64,000 bases of DNA from Syngnathus acus (taxonomy: Eukaryota; Chordata; Actinopteri; Syngnathiformes; Syngnathidae). The stretch is taken from assembly GCF_901709675.1 (NCBI RefSeq), contig NC_051088.1:16792193-16856192 (forward strand), given 5' to 3'. The notes under the pieces were generated by a model. The model was not told the origin of the DNA. It worked only from the letters and a program-made list of their open reading frames with translations, and did not search any database. The position numbers were made by a program, and so were the translations under genes. Each line of letters starts with the position of its first letter. The first letter of the stretch is position 1. Positions 1 to 22,500 of the stretch are shown here, in pieces.

Positions 1-1
1 C

Positions 2-85
2 GTGGATGATGTGGATGACGAGGCCGCCGCTGCGCCCGACGCCGACAAACTACAGGATTCCAAGATGGACGAGAACACCGTGTAG
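2..85 (+). CDS. C-terminal coding tail of an unrecognised gene (partial, left edge)
   Basis: An open frame enters from the left edge and ends at a TAG at 83-85, giving 27 residues. The stretch is strongly acidic (starts VDDVDDEAAAA, ends KMDENTV), typical of a disordered C-terminal tail. It is too short to assign to a family. The frame is chosen because of its biased acidic/alanine composition; the competing longer frame (6-317) gives a composition unlike a real protein. If real, this gene converges tail-to-tail with the vasopressin receptor on the opposite strand. It could also be chance coding, so confidence is modest. Confidence 0.4.
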   Translation: MDDVDDEAAAAPDADKLQDSKMDENTV

Positions 86-1692
86 GAGCGGAACAGACTC
101 GGAAAGACGTACACGCACGGCACACCCCATCACAAACACACACATTCACGCTATGGACTTGCACTGCACTCACATCCTTTTTTGTTTTTTGTGTGTTATT
201 GATGTGCCTGCGGGAATCTTGAGGAGAGCACACAGATTCATGACGGTAGTCATTACAATCACTTTGAAGAAGATGTTACTCTCAGGGTCTGCAGAGTGTA
301 TGAAGGAGCGTTTGTGAGCTTTGGACTAACACGGTGAGCTGCCACACGTCCATATGCAAACACACACTCACATAGCGGTCTTAATGGGGTTGTGTTTCCA
401 TGGCATATGTCAATATTTGTAAGTTTTGAAGCACACATGCGGCCATGAACAAATATTTTATCTCAAATTATATGGACAATCTGATTCGATGGAATGTGCG
501 TGCGTGCGTGCGTGTGAGAGAATGGCGCATGAGTGTGATGGTCTTTACATTTCACTCTAGAATGTGTCAAATCCGTGACGGTTTCTTTTACCAGCAGTAG
601 TAGTCATTTTGTGTCATCTTTTCTTTAAAGCTTAGGACAGGCCTGTTGGTTTCCAGCAATATATGATGTTATTAAACATGTGCCAAGAACATCTTGAATT
701 CCAATCTCCAAACACCAAAACCAGCAAGGGAAGGAATTTCCTCTCAAGCAAATCCTAAATATTTAATTTATCATTTATTCCCTTCTATTAACCACATTAT
801 ATTTGTGAATTTAAACTTTGATCTTTTTTCTTGACCTCCTCGAGTTGCTGTCAACCTTTTAAGTCCTTTTTTGGCAGAGGGCAGAATCCAAATTTTTCAA
901 GCGAAAAATGTCATGGGACCAAAGCAAACAAAAATCAATCAAATAATGATGATCTTATCTCGGTCTGGAATGCGGGCTTGTTTACTTTTGACACAAAGCT
1001 ATGGTTCTGCTGTGTTCCAACAACAGGTCACTCATAATTTCTGCCATCTGTTAAAACAATAGTCATATCAGCACTAAAATCTCCATGCACTGGTGCAAAG
1101 AACATCACCACAAATATCCTACCTGTGTCATGTCCTCGTCTTGTACTGTGCACACCTCGATCAAAATGTCAATTTAAAAAGAAAAAAAACACCATTAGAT
1201 TTTAGTCCAAGTGCGGTAGCCAAAGAGATTCCCTTACTCATAGTGCGACCCGAAGCTCTGCAAGTGATCTACTTAATGATGCACATTAAAAACGACTTTC
1301 AACACTGCCCTCCAGGATCAAAACAAAACTTGAAGCCTCTCATGGTGAAGAGGGGCACGTATGGGAACAAATAAGTTGTTGGTTTTTTTTGCATTCCAGT
1401 GTTTCATTCTGAAGGGTCTGGAAAACAGGCTGTGTTTTGTTTTCAATTGTCATACTAATTAGTTTAACTGTGATATTTTTATGATGGCAGAGTGAAGTAT
1501 TTTTTAAAAGAATGTATCATTGGTTCTATTGTCAGACTAAAAATGGGGTGCTGGGGAGGTAAGGCCCCGTTCAAATAAAAATAAAAACATTTCATGTAAA
1601 ACCTATTAAATGACATTCAATCATTGGTGACAAAGTATCATTGTCATGCAACTACGTGGAAAAGAAAAACTAATCTGTGCTTCAGTATCACA
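86..1692. other. Convergent intergenic region / probable 3' UTR
   Basis: No supported gene. The left part is probably the 3' UTR of the gene ending at 85: AT-rich with scattered CA runs, an ATTAAA at 671-676 and an AAATAAAAATAAAA cluster near 1574. The right part abuts the 3' end of the minus-strand receptor gene. The short open frames here have no family resemblance. Confidence 0.5.
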
Positions 1693-1698
1693 TTTATT
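1693..1698 (-). terminator. Polyadenylation signal of the avpr2-like gene
   Basis: AATAAA on the minus strand, 66 bases downstream of the receptor stop codon. This predicts a very short 3' UTR for the receptor transcript. A cleavage site is not visible from sequence alone. Confidence 0.55.
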
Positions 1699-1763
1699 GA
1701 ATCTTCACCTAGACGTGGAGGTGGGTGACTATGAGGTGGCAGAAGAGCATCCGATGGTTGACG

Positions 1764-3827
1764 TCAGTAGTTGGAGGTGTGCGTGGCAGTGGAGTCGTTA
1801 TTGGGAAGGGAGCTTCTGCGCTGCTCTGTGTCCTTGCCGCAACGCAACAGCAGCACGCCACGTAGCTCAGGTAACACGCTGCTCGAGAAAGCCGAGTAGA
1901 TCCACGGGTTGCTGCATGAGTTCAGGCTGGCCAACAGCATCAGCAGCGTGAAGGTTGCCCCTAACCAAACACACACGCAGTGAGTGAGTTACTGTACGTG
2001 TGAAATGTAGCCAATAGTATGCACCAGTCTTGGGTGGGTGGGGTTCCCAGGCTGCCCACAGCTGGACACTGAAGAAGGGGGCCCAGCACAGCGTGTAGAC
2101 GAGCACAATGACCACGCTCATCTTGACTGTCTTGGACATGGCCGCCATCACCTCTCCTCTTCCTGCTACCCCGGAAGTGGAGACTTTGGCTTTTGGTGCA
2201 GCGCAGACAGTAGAGGGCTGTTGGCGGTCCGCTAGTAGGCACAATTCAATGTATTTTTTAAAGTAAATTGGAATTTCTTTGTGTATGTTTACAAGGTGTT
2301 GCTGCCCTTACCTGTTTGCAAAGCCATGTGAGTATGTGTGTCAGGATGGAAAGGTCCGACGTGAAGCTGGCTGGTGGGTACGATGTTGTTGAAAGTGATT
2401 GGTGGAGCATCAAGAGAGGAGTTGGACCTTCCTCCTTCTTGTCCGCGTCCTCGTCTTCTCTGGATGTCCCGTCTGGAGGGAGGAAATGAGGAAGACAGCG
2501 CACGGTGCTCTGATTTCAGATACAGATTGTTGCGGATCTCCTTGAAGATTCGCACCTAAAGGTAAAAGATAGTAGGACATCCACGACTATTTTTCGTGCA
2601 TGTGATCTTTCTCTGCGGCTCGGCACCTGAGCAACTCACCTGACACACAGCGATTACGAGGACAGGGACGACAAACACGGCTAACGTCATCCACGTCACG
2701 TATGCCTTGAGGCCCCACGACTCGGCAAAGTGGCCCCAGCACTCGTACACCCCCGGGGCCACCTCTGAACGGGAGAAAATGAAAACCTGAAGTAGGAAGA
2801 CAAGAAAGTAGAATGACACCATCTTATTGCTAATACAAATGGGAAAATGTCAAAAGTGGTGGCATTAAAAACGCAAGTGGTGAAGCAACACATGTAGATT
2901 GACAGTATCACCATATTCACAGATTGTTTATCCCTCGCACGTACCTGTGGTACACTGAGTAATGATGACAGCCCCCAGGCCAGCAGTATGAGGGTGTTCC
3001 ATCTGTGGGTGGCCCAGCTGCGGTGTGCCAGCAGGGGGCAGCAGATGGCATAATGGCGATCTATCGTCATGGCGACGATCATGTAAGAGGATGCAAACAT
3101 CCCGAGCACTTGAAGGTACTTCACTGAGCGACACAGGAAGTCCGGACCAGGAAAGAGTCCCCAGGCGTCCCACACCAGCTGCGGCAGCACCTTCACACGC
3201 AAAATCAAAAGACAATGCTGCCATGAGTGAGCATAGTTGTAGCTCCAAGGATGTGAGTCATCATGACCAGTAAAAATAAAATAACACATATATATATATA
3301 TAATATTATTTGTCTGCTGATCTCTAGATATAACTAATTTCAAACATTTTTATCGTCAAAATCGCTGAAATGGTATATTTCCGGTTCAAACACAAAGGTG
3401 AAAAGCTTTGTTTTGCTGATGGGACATACATACAACCACAGTAATGAATTTCGCCATCTTTTGACATTGGAGGTTTTGGTGCGATTTACTTCCAAATGTT
3501 CCTAGTGAGAAATACAGGCTTGTTAAACTCTTTTAAATTGATGGTACTGACATGGCGCGCAAGGGAGAGGGTCACCTGGAAGAGCGCCACCACCAGGTCG
3601 GCCAGACAGAGATTGAGCATGAACTGATGCAGCGGGTTGCGGCGCCGCCGGCTCCGCCGCAGCAGCACGACCAGTACCAGGCCGTTGCCAAGCAATGCCA
3701 GAACAAGGATGACGGTCAGCACCGTCACCTCTGCTGCGGCCAGCAGAGTGTCACGCTGCCACTCCGTGTCGTTGCTGCCCCTGCATGCGTTGGGTGGGTC
3801 CGGGTCTGTTGCCATGGAGACAAACAT
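1764..3827 (-). CDS. avpr2: V2-type vasopressin/vasotocin receptor (class A GPCR)
   Basis: Seven-transmembrane receptor for vasotocin/vasopressin, expected to act at the plasma membrane, classically through Gs and cAMP. Six coding exons on the minus strand: 3576-3827, 2945-3190, 2640-2786, 2312-2555, 2025-2231, 1764-1960. They join in phase to 430 residues from the ATG at 3827, or 426 from the ATG at 3815. With the second start, visible landmarks are an N-glycosylation sequon (NDT) near residue 15, GNGLVL in TM1, LADL in TM2, disulfide Cys100 and Cys178, DRH at 124-126 (as in human V2), CWAPFF in TM6, NPWIY at 379-383 in TM7, and a Cys in the tail for palmitoylation. The tail ends Ser/Thr-rich. 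The long stretches VALFQVLPQL and [11 protein letters not shown] identify the V2 group. A splice-acceptor-like TTCTCCAG directly before the 3827 ATG suggests a further upstream 5' exon. Oddities: several extra introns and a long third intracellular loop. Which teleost V2 paralogue this is cannot be settled here. Confidence 0.9.
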
Positions 3828-4892
3828 GCTGGAGAAGAGGTCATCATGGTGCAAAGAAAGTAAAATGGTGTTACAAACAACCATCCATCAATCACTCTTT
3901 TGGGTGTGCCTCTTATTGTTCCTTAGGAATGTTCTTTTCCCTCGCACTATTGGTTCTTTCGGAAGATGCGGTAAGTAATAAAAGTCCAAAACAAGTCATT
4001 CTCAGGGTATTATTTGGGAAGGTCCCAAAATAGTTTGGTTTCTTGACAAATGAAGTCATTCATCAGGTGAAGGCAAATACACCTGAACAGTCGTTCAGTA
4101 CTTGAAGAGGTCATTTTGCCTTGTTTGGTGTTTTTTTGGTCTCATGATGTTTAAATGCCAATTCTGTTTCTCTTATTTTAATACCAGTGCTAACTGAACC
4201 AAGAATTGTATCGGAAGTACTGAAACATTGAAAAGTTGGACATTGAAAGGTTTCCCAATTAAGTTGACCTAACAAGATTGTGTTGCATTTTAGGTTCATC
4301 TTCAGTTTTTCCACAAAATCCGTTACGCCGTCCATTCTGTGAGCGTTTTTAGTAACTTGACTCGAAGAGCCGAGACTTTCTTTGGGACACGTTGAAGTGT
4401 CCACACGATGGAGGGGCCCTCTCCGCATGCCTCCGCGATTGTGTGTTGGAGTGTAAACAGCCGAGTAACAGCCTATTTGCAATTGTCTGGTCATTATTGG
4501 GATCACGGAAGCGCAGCATCAACACATAAACAGCCATTATCTTCTAATTGTGCTTCCTACATGATTCCGCATACACTGCCAGTACTGTCATACCCAGAAT
4601 CAGCCATACTGTGAACTGATTCATGAACTTTTCTCTGCCCACCAGAGAATAAAAGTATTCAATACAAACAGGGATCTCAAGTGAGAGACTGTTTTATTTG
4701 CTTTTTTTTGGTCACGTTCTCAGCTGACTGGCTTCACGTTCCAAGATCAGCAAGTCAGGTTCAGTCCTTCAATCTCATTACACTTTTTTGTTTAATCCAA
4801 AGAGCAGTAGAGAATTGTGGGCGCCAAACCTTCCTACGATAGATGTCAGTCAAGCGTTAATGGGAAGTAGAAGCAAAGGAAGACTCACTCAC

Positions 4893-4990
4893 CTCGTAGT
4901 CAGGGTCCTGTGAAAGGTGCGTCGAGAATCCGGGACAACCTGATCTGGTGCACACGGGCTGCATCATGCTGCGTGTGTGTGCTCATGCTC
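4893..4990 (-). promoter_or_regulatory. Candidate 5' untranslated exon of the avpr2-like gene
   Basis: On the minus strand a strong splice donor (CGAG followed by GTGAGTGAG) closes at 4893, and the first coding exon of the receptor begins right after a good acceptor at about 3828. Joining the two leaves no upstream in-frame ATG, so this would be untranslated. The upper boundary given is arbitrary. Human AVPR2 also has a largely untranslated first exon, which is the reason for proposing it. Confidence 0.3.
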
Positions 4991-5039
4991 ATGATTTGGA
5001 CTGATGGTGACCTCAGGCAACCCATGTTGTTCACTCCTT

Positions 5040-5190
5040 CTCCCCTCCCTTTTAACTTGCACACATATTGGACAACATTTTCTCCTGATTTTTTGGGGAT
5101 AATATTATGGACCGTAGATGATGAAATCCCTAAATTCCTTGTAACTGTATGGTGAGGAACCTTAAACTCGTAGACCATTACCTCACGCAC
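5040..5190 (-). pseudogene. Possible decayed Tc1/mariner-type transposase helix-turn-helix fragment
   Basis: The minus-strand translation contains VTRNLGISSSTVHNII, which resembles the N-terminal helix-turn-helix of Tc1-like transposases (pattern GIS-STV--II). The frame continues into unrelated low-complexity sequence, and no catalytic DDE region or inverted terminal repeat is visible nearby. It is best read as a small relic. A chance resemblance is possible. Confidence 0.3.
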
Positions 5191-5219
5191 TTGTTCACAA
5201 AGATGTGAACCTCTCGAAC

Positions 5220-6600
5220 CAGTGTATTAGTAAATTTACTATCTCAAGTGACTTCTATGTTAACTACTAATATGATCAAGCAAGAGACACAAATGCAATG
5301 GATCCCCGCTTGTTATCACCGGCAGCATTTCTCAAACTGACCAGGAGAGGGCGACAACGTGGAATGCAAACTACAAACAAATCAGACAGCTTTTGAGTTG
5401 TGGTTCAATAGCTTTATTTAAAAATAACATACAAATGAGAAAACAAGCTGTATTTCAATTTGGTATCCCTTTATCAAAACTAAAATAATATAAGAGAATT
5501 TTTTTCTATTTAAAAAAACTGCTTTTAAACTTAAAATTAAATGACATATTGGACAATTCACACACAGAACGGAATATTTACAAATGATAAATGCACACAC
5601 AATAATGAATAACATGTGGAAGTCACTAAGAATTTGTGAATTGGAAAAGCACATAGGGAAATCCCAAATAAGTGGATCCAAAAACACATTAAAGTAACGA
5701 GCATATTTGTGGATCTGAAAAACATGTGGGAATTGCGGTTGTATTTGTGTGAATAGTTTTGACACAAATCACTCCCCTAGCATGCAACAGTAACAATAGT
5801 GTTTATCTTTTTCAGCAAGTAATAGAAAATGAAAAGAAACAACAGTTCACAACTCATCATTATAAATAAACATAAATTGCATCTCAGTGCATTTTAATTT
5901 ATTTTTAACATTGTATTGAAAATGTCTTTTTTGCCTTTTTGTCACGGTTATTAGTGTTTCAGATGAAAATTCAGACTTCCTAAAATGTAATTGGACTATT
6001 TAATTTACGAATGTGATTAAATAAAAAAAGTTGATGACATTAAGACTTTTTAAAAAGTAATAAAAATAAGTTTATATAAGTGTTTCAACAGTATTTTAAT
6101 ATAAACATTTTCAAGTTCTGCCATTCAGTTTTTACATAACAAATTAATAGTCGTTGAATCTTGAAATTTGAAACATCACATATACTTTAAATGTTTACAA
6201 ATGAATGTTGCAAATATTAGCTGCTAGATACAAACAACGAACTTATAAGACTTATAAGTGTGGGGGCGCAACTGGATGCCTGCCTCACTTTTCCTCCGCC
6301 GTGGCTAGCAGTGCCGCTTATGACCGAAGGGGGGAGACAGACACGCCAACATGGACCGAAGCGAACCATACTACCTGTTAATGACTGATGATCTACTGTG
6401 CTTATTTGTGTTCGTGGGTGAAATCAACACGGAGACAACCCCTTCGCATCAATACTTAAATGTGCAAAACAATCGAGCGTCCATGTTATCTGGCAAACAT
6501 GGGTTAAAAAAAAGTATTTGAGAATCCTCACACAATGGGAAGAACACTTGTGGAGCACATTTTATTTTTTAATCAATTAACATAAACTGATTTGGCTCAT
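5220..6600. other. AT-rich intergenic region
   Basis: Very AT-rich, with long A and T runs and no open frame resembling a protein family. Lies between the receptor's upstream region and the fam120c promoter region. I see no RNA gene or complete mobile element in it. Confidence 0.5.
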
Positions 6601-6639
6601 TTCACGACGAGTCCGCACACTTTTTGGAGAAATCGCAAT

Positions 6640-7764
6640 TCCGGTCCAAACGGTCGCTATCTTAGCGTCGGTAGTTGTAGTTCTAAAGTGGAGGTCGCGC
6701 CCCTGATGTGAAACGGCGGCCATGTGGCCGTGGCACTACATTTCCCATGAGCCCCATATGGTGGCGCCTCCTCCCTGCACTTCCTCCGCCTTCTCTCCGA
6801 CTGTGCTGGGCCGCGAGGAAGTCGCAAGATGGCTGCTGTCGCTTGGAAGTGAGCTTCTCCTCCGCAACATGGAGCCGTGAGCGTGGACGACAGCGAGGGA
6901 GGCACAATCGGGCTTTTCGCTTTCTTTTCTTTTACTTTTTTTTCTTTTATTCCGTCAAACATTCATCCCATTCCGCGTCGGATCCGCCCCGGACTTGTGT
7001 CGGGAGTTGACGCGTCAAAATCACGCCGGGGACCCTGCCAGCAGCTAGCCACACGCACGCACGCGCGCGCGTGCACACACACACACACGTACACACTTGG
7101 CAAATAGAAAACACGGACACACGACGATATTTATTGCGCCTAGTATTTCAACGCGTTCCCCAAATGCGGAATTTGAACTTGCTTTCGAGCTGACTGTGTG
7201 GCAAATATTGTCGCTGTCAGTTGAAAGAGTCGCGCTAGCCGCTCGCTTCAACATGTCCGCGAAGTGGCCGTCCAGCCCTGCTAACTAGTGCGCAGTATCG
7301 CATCCATTTCACGCGTGATCATTTCTTCACTTAGTGTCGATATCGGGCACTTTTTGGACACCACAGTGAGCGACTGCTTATTTGGGTACCGGCGATGATG
7401 CGGATGGAGTGAACAACAAATTGCCAACTCGTTGTAGCTCCACTGGCCTTGTGGCTCTCGCCAAAATCCACAGAGATGGACGCAAGGCTCCGCACGCACG
7501 TCTAAATTGGAGAAACATCTTTTTTTGTTTCGTAGAGGGGAGTGGACGTAAGTTTTTAGCCACGATCAGGCGGCGCTCGCGCATGATCGGTCGCTTGACC
7601 TATTCGGGTGTGGGTAAAGCGCTCCACTTGTCACTCAGTCGTTGGGCAGACGGTTAGCTCGCAGTTAGCTAGCTCGTCTCGCCCCTCATCCCGTTCCAAC
7701 CACGGCGTACCGAACGTATTCCGAGCCCGCTCCCGGACATACGCACAGGCTCAACACCACCGTC
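6640..7764 (+). promoter_or_regulatory. fam120c promoter / 5' UTR region, CpG-rich
   Basis: Composition changes sharply from AT-rich to GC-rich with many CG dinucleotides about 1.1 kb before the FAM120C start codon, as expected for a CpG-island promoter. It holds an alternating purine-pyrimidine tract at 7050-7092. No TATA box stands out, and the start site and any 5' UTR intron cannot be fixed by eye. Short open frames here have arginine-rich shadow composition. Confidence 0.5.
7050..7092. repeat. Alternating CA/CG/TG dinucleotide tract
   Basis: A run of CACG, CGCG and CACA dinucleotides, nearly perfect purine-pyrimidine alternation for about 40 bases. It lies about 670 bases upstream of the fam120c start codon. 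Confidence 0.85.
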
Positions 7765-19551
<11,787 letters not shown>

Positions 19552-22500
19552 TAAAGAGACGGATGGCGTCCTCAGAGAGTGTGTTTGACTGCCTTTCCCC
19601 GTCTTTGTAGCCCCGCCCACTAACTGTCACGCCATCACACGGAGCAGGAAGCAGCCGTGGGCATCTGTCTCGTATGATCTGCTGCTCCGTGTGATGCGTC
19701 CAAACAGTTGGCTGTCACAACAGTTAAATCCCATTTTTAGTTTCTCGTGGTTTTATATTTTTGTTTTTGTTGAGAGATTTTCTCCATGAGTCTGTAAGCA
19801 CCCCGCCCCTCCAAAAATAGCCTCTCCTCCCTGCACACAAACTCAAAGAAGTTCCGCCCCCATCACCACCGCCGCCACGTAAGCGAGCCCCCTCTCCAAT
19901 ATGGCTACCTTTATATTATACTTTTTTATGTTGTTAGAAACTCTGCACACAGAGGTTGCATTTGGCGTCACCGGTCCGATGTGGTTCCCAAGGTTCACCA
20001 CGTTCGGTAGCCACGTGTCAGTGCGGTTTGTAATCGTCGTCTCGCGTGAGGTTTGACTTCCGCGAGACCTTCAGTGATCGAAAGAGTCCAACTGGATAAA
20101 GTGACTTGTGCGTCCGGCCTGCTAGAAAGCCACAATGGCAAAATATTCCCAAGCTCCTTTCTCAGTGGATCACCGGAGCACTTGTGCGACGCCATTAATT
20201 AGGATGCTCTTATACTTTGAGCTATGTAGCATAGCCTAGCGTTTAGCTGTGCTAAGAAATCCCATGAATTTACGCACCTTAATCCCTAAGTATGCAAGGT
20301 TTTTCCCCGCTCCTCCAAAAAAGTGCATTATATTATATTGCCCAACCTCCTGCCCCTTCCTCCCAAAAGCTTTGATTGTATTATCCCAACAAAAGCACTT
20401 GATGTTGTATTTAAATGTAATTTTTTTTTTTTTAACAGAAGCCCCAGATTGCGACGAATTGACCGTGTATGGGCTGCACGCATCTAAGTAAATGTTAATG
20501 ATGACAGAGAACTACATTTAAAGGTAGAGATCTATTTGAAAGACGTCAGAATGTGTACAGAGTGGTTCCAGACAAAGAGGCACTTTTTTTCAAGATTTCA
20601 AACCACACTGGATGGTCCTCTGCCAGGTGACTGACAAGTCAAACACCTCGAGGCACCTACCGAGAGTTCCAGGCCAAAAAAAGAAAAAAAAGACTGCTGC
20701 TTAGCAGATATTGGAAAGTTCCAAGTCTACTCTGCAAAGTGGCCTAAAATGTTCATTAAATAACTTTTGAAGTCCGATTCTTCTCTCCCGGGAATCGTCG
20801 TCACTTTCAGGAAAGTCATGTCCAAAGCGTATTTGAACGCGGCTAGCCGAGCAATGTTAAAAAAAAACAACGAAAAAAAAATCATGGTAAGCCGGCGTAG
20901 CCTCAAAGATCCCGCCATCCTCGGGTGGCTGTTAAGAAACGCTGAGAGCCCCAGCGTGTCACTTTAGACCAATAGAATGCACTTTCCTGCCCTAAAGGTG
21001 CAAGTCCAAGGCTTCGTGGGTGGGAACACGTCAGAGTGCCTCCCCCCAATCAACCCCTACCCGAGTTTCCCGCTCACGTTCGGAGACTACGCTAATGAAC
21101 GGTTTTGTTTGAGCACTTAACGTTTGTATAGAAGCGGAAGTCCCCCACAGTAGGTTTCATACGATAACGGAAATACAAGTTATATTTACAGAACTGCGTG
21201 TTTGAGAGCAGTAGACATTGAACCGAGAGCACCCGCGAGTGCTCATCACAGACTAAAAGGCAAGTCAACAAGAAAGCACCTTATTTTCGTACTACGTTGA
21301 TGACTTGCGCTCTTTTGCGCGCCGCAAAATTGACAGGGATAGATGCCGTTTTGAAGGAATCAAACATGAGTGTGTCTAAGTGTCAATGTAGTCGCGTCAG
21401 ACATCCCCCCTGTTACCAACGCAACCATTACAGTGAGATGCCGAGCGGCCGGTCACGCCGCAGGGGCCGCACTCGCCTCTCGAACACCAAATGACAGGAA
21501 ATGATCAGCGCTGCAACGCGCACCGTACGTTTTCATAGGTGACCACGTCAATGGATTTAAACACCCAAGACATTATGGTTAGGCTAAAGAATATAGCTCC
21601 ACTGGCCGAAACGCTCGACTTCGAGACTTCTTGGGAGTCGCATACTTAACTGCTTTCAACTATTTTGACATTAGGACATGTATTGCAATAGTACATTACG
21701 TGTTAGAGGACGGCCATGCGCCTGAGAATGATCTGCTATGTGATGCCCTCTACCGATTTGCTCGCCGCAAGTGCGCATACAATGCACACACAGACACACA
21801 CACACACGTTGGACAAACAAATATTCAGTTGTGTTTGTTACCAGCAGCATTCTCTCTGCTTTCGTGCTGACGTGATATATTTGTGCAGTTTCAGTTGCCA
21901 GTGGAGTGCTTGTCAGTTCATTGGAGTAACACATGCGACTGACTCGGAATCCCTTACACTCTCCTTTGCATGGACACATGAAAAATACACGTTGGAAGTT
22001 CCGGGTAGGCACACACAACACTCACACACACACACGCGCACACATATGTAGATGTTAAATAACCCTGAGTTATACAGTAGCTAGTATGGATCAAACAGCA
22101 ACACAATACATCATGTATTGGCCCTCTTTAGCCCATGTCTGTTTTTGTTCAATGGAGATTTAATTTTTGATTTTTTTTTTTTATGCTTGCTAACTCAGTC
22201 ACCCCTTCCCTCCCCTGCTTTGACACAATGTCCCCTCCTCAACCAATACTTTTCTTTTCTGCTCTTTATCTTCCTCAGCACACACAAACACGCGCACACA
22301 CGTTTTGGTCCCCACAAAGCAAAAAGATTATTTGGTCCATGTTACAAAATTAAAACAAATATTGTTGCAGACGTGTACACACATTTAAACTAATGACTTT
22401 TTAACGAAATGTCTTTTGTGGAAGGATTCTGTCAGCCTCGTAATATTGTCCTTCCAACTCTTAGGACACAAATGCACTCAGGTGTGCATCTTGACAAAAA

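Noticed and set aside
6-317. 103-codon plus-strand open frame at the left edge
   Set aside because: Its start is shifted one frame from the acidic tail ending at 85, and its composition (runs of Arg/Pro/Thr, then Ile/Leu) looks like a shadow frame and UTR.
21780-22310. CRISPR-like array from the spaced CA-rich tracts
   Set aside because: The repeats are simple (CA)n microsatellites of variable length with no conserved direct repeat or regular spacers, and the genome is a vertebrate's.
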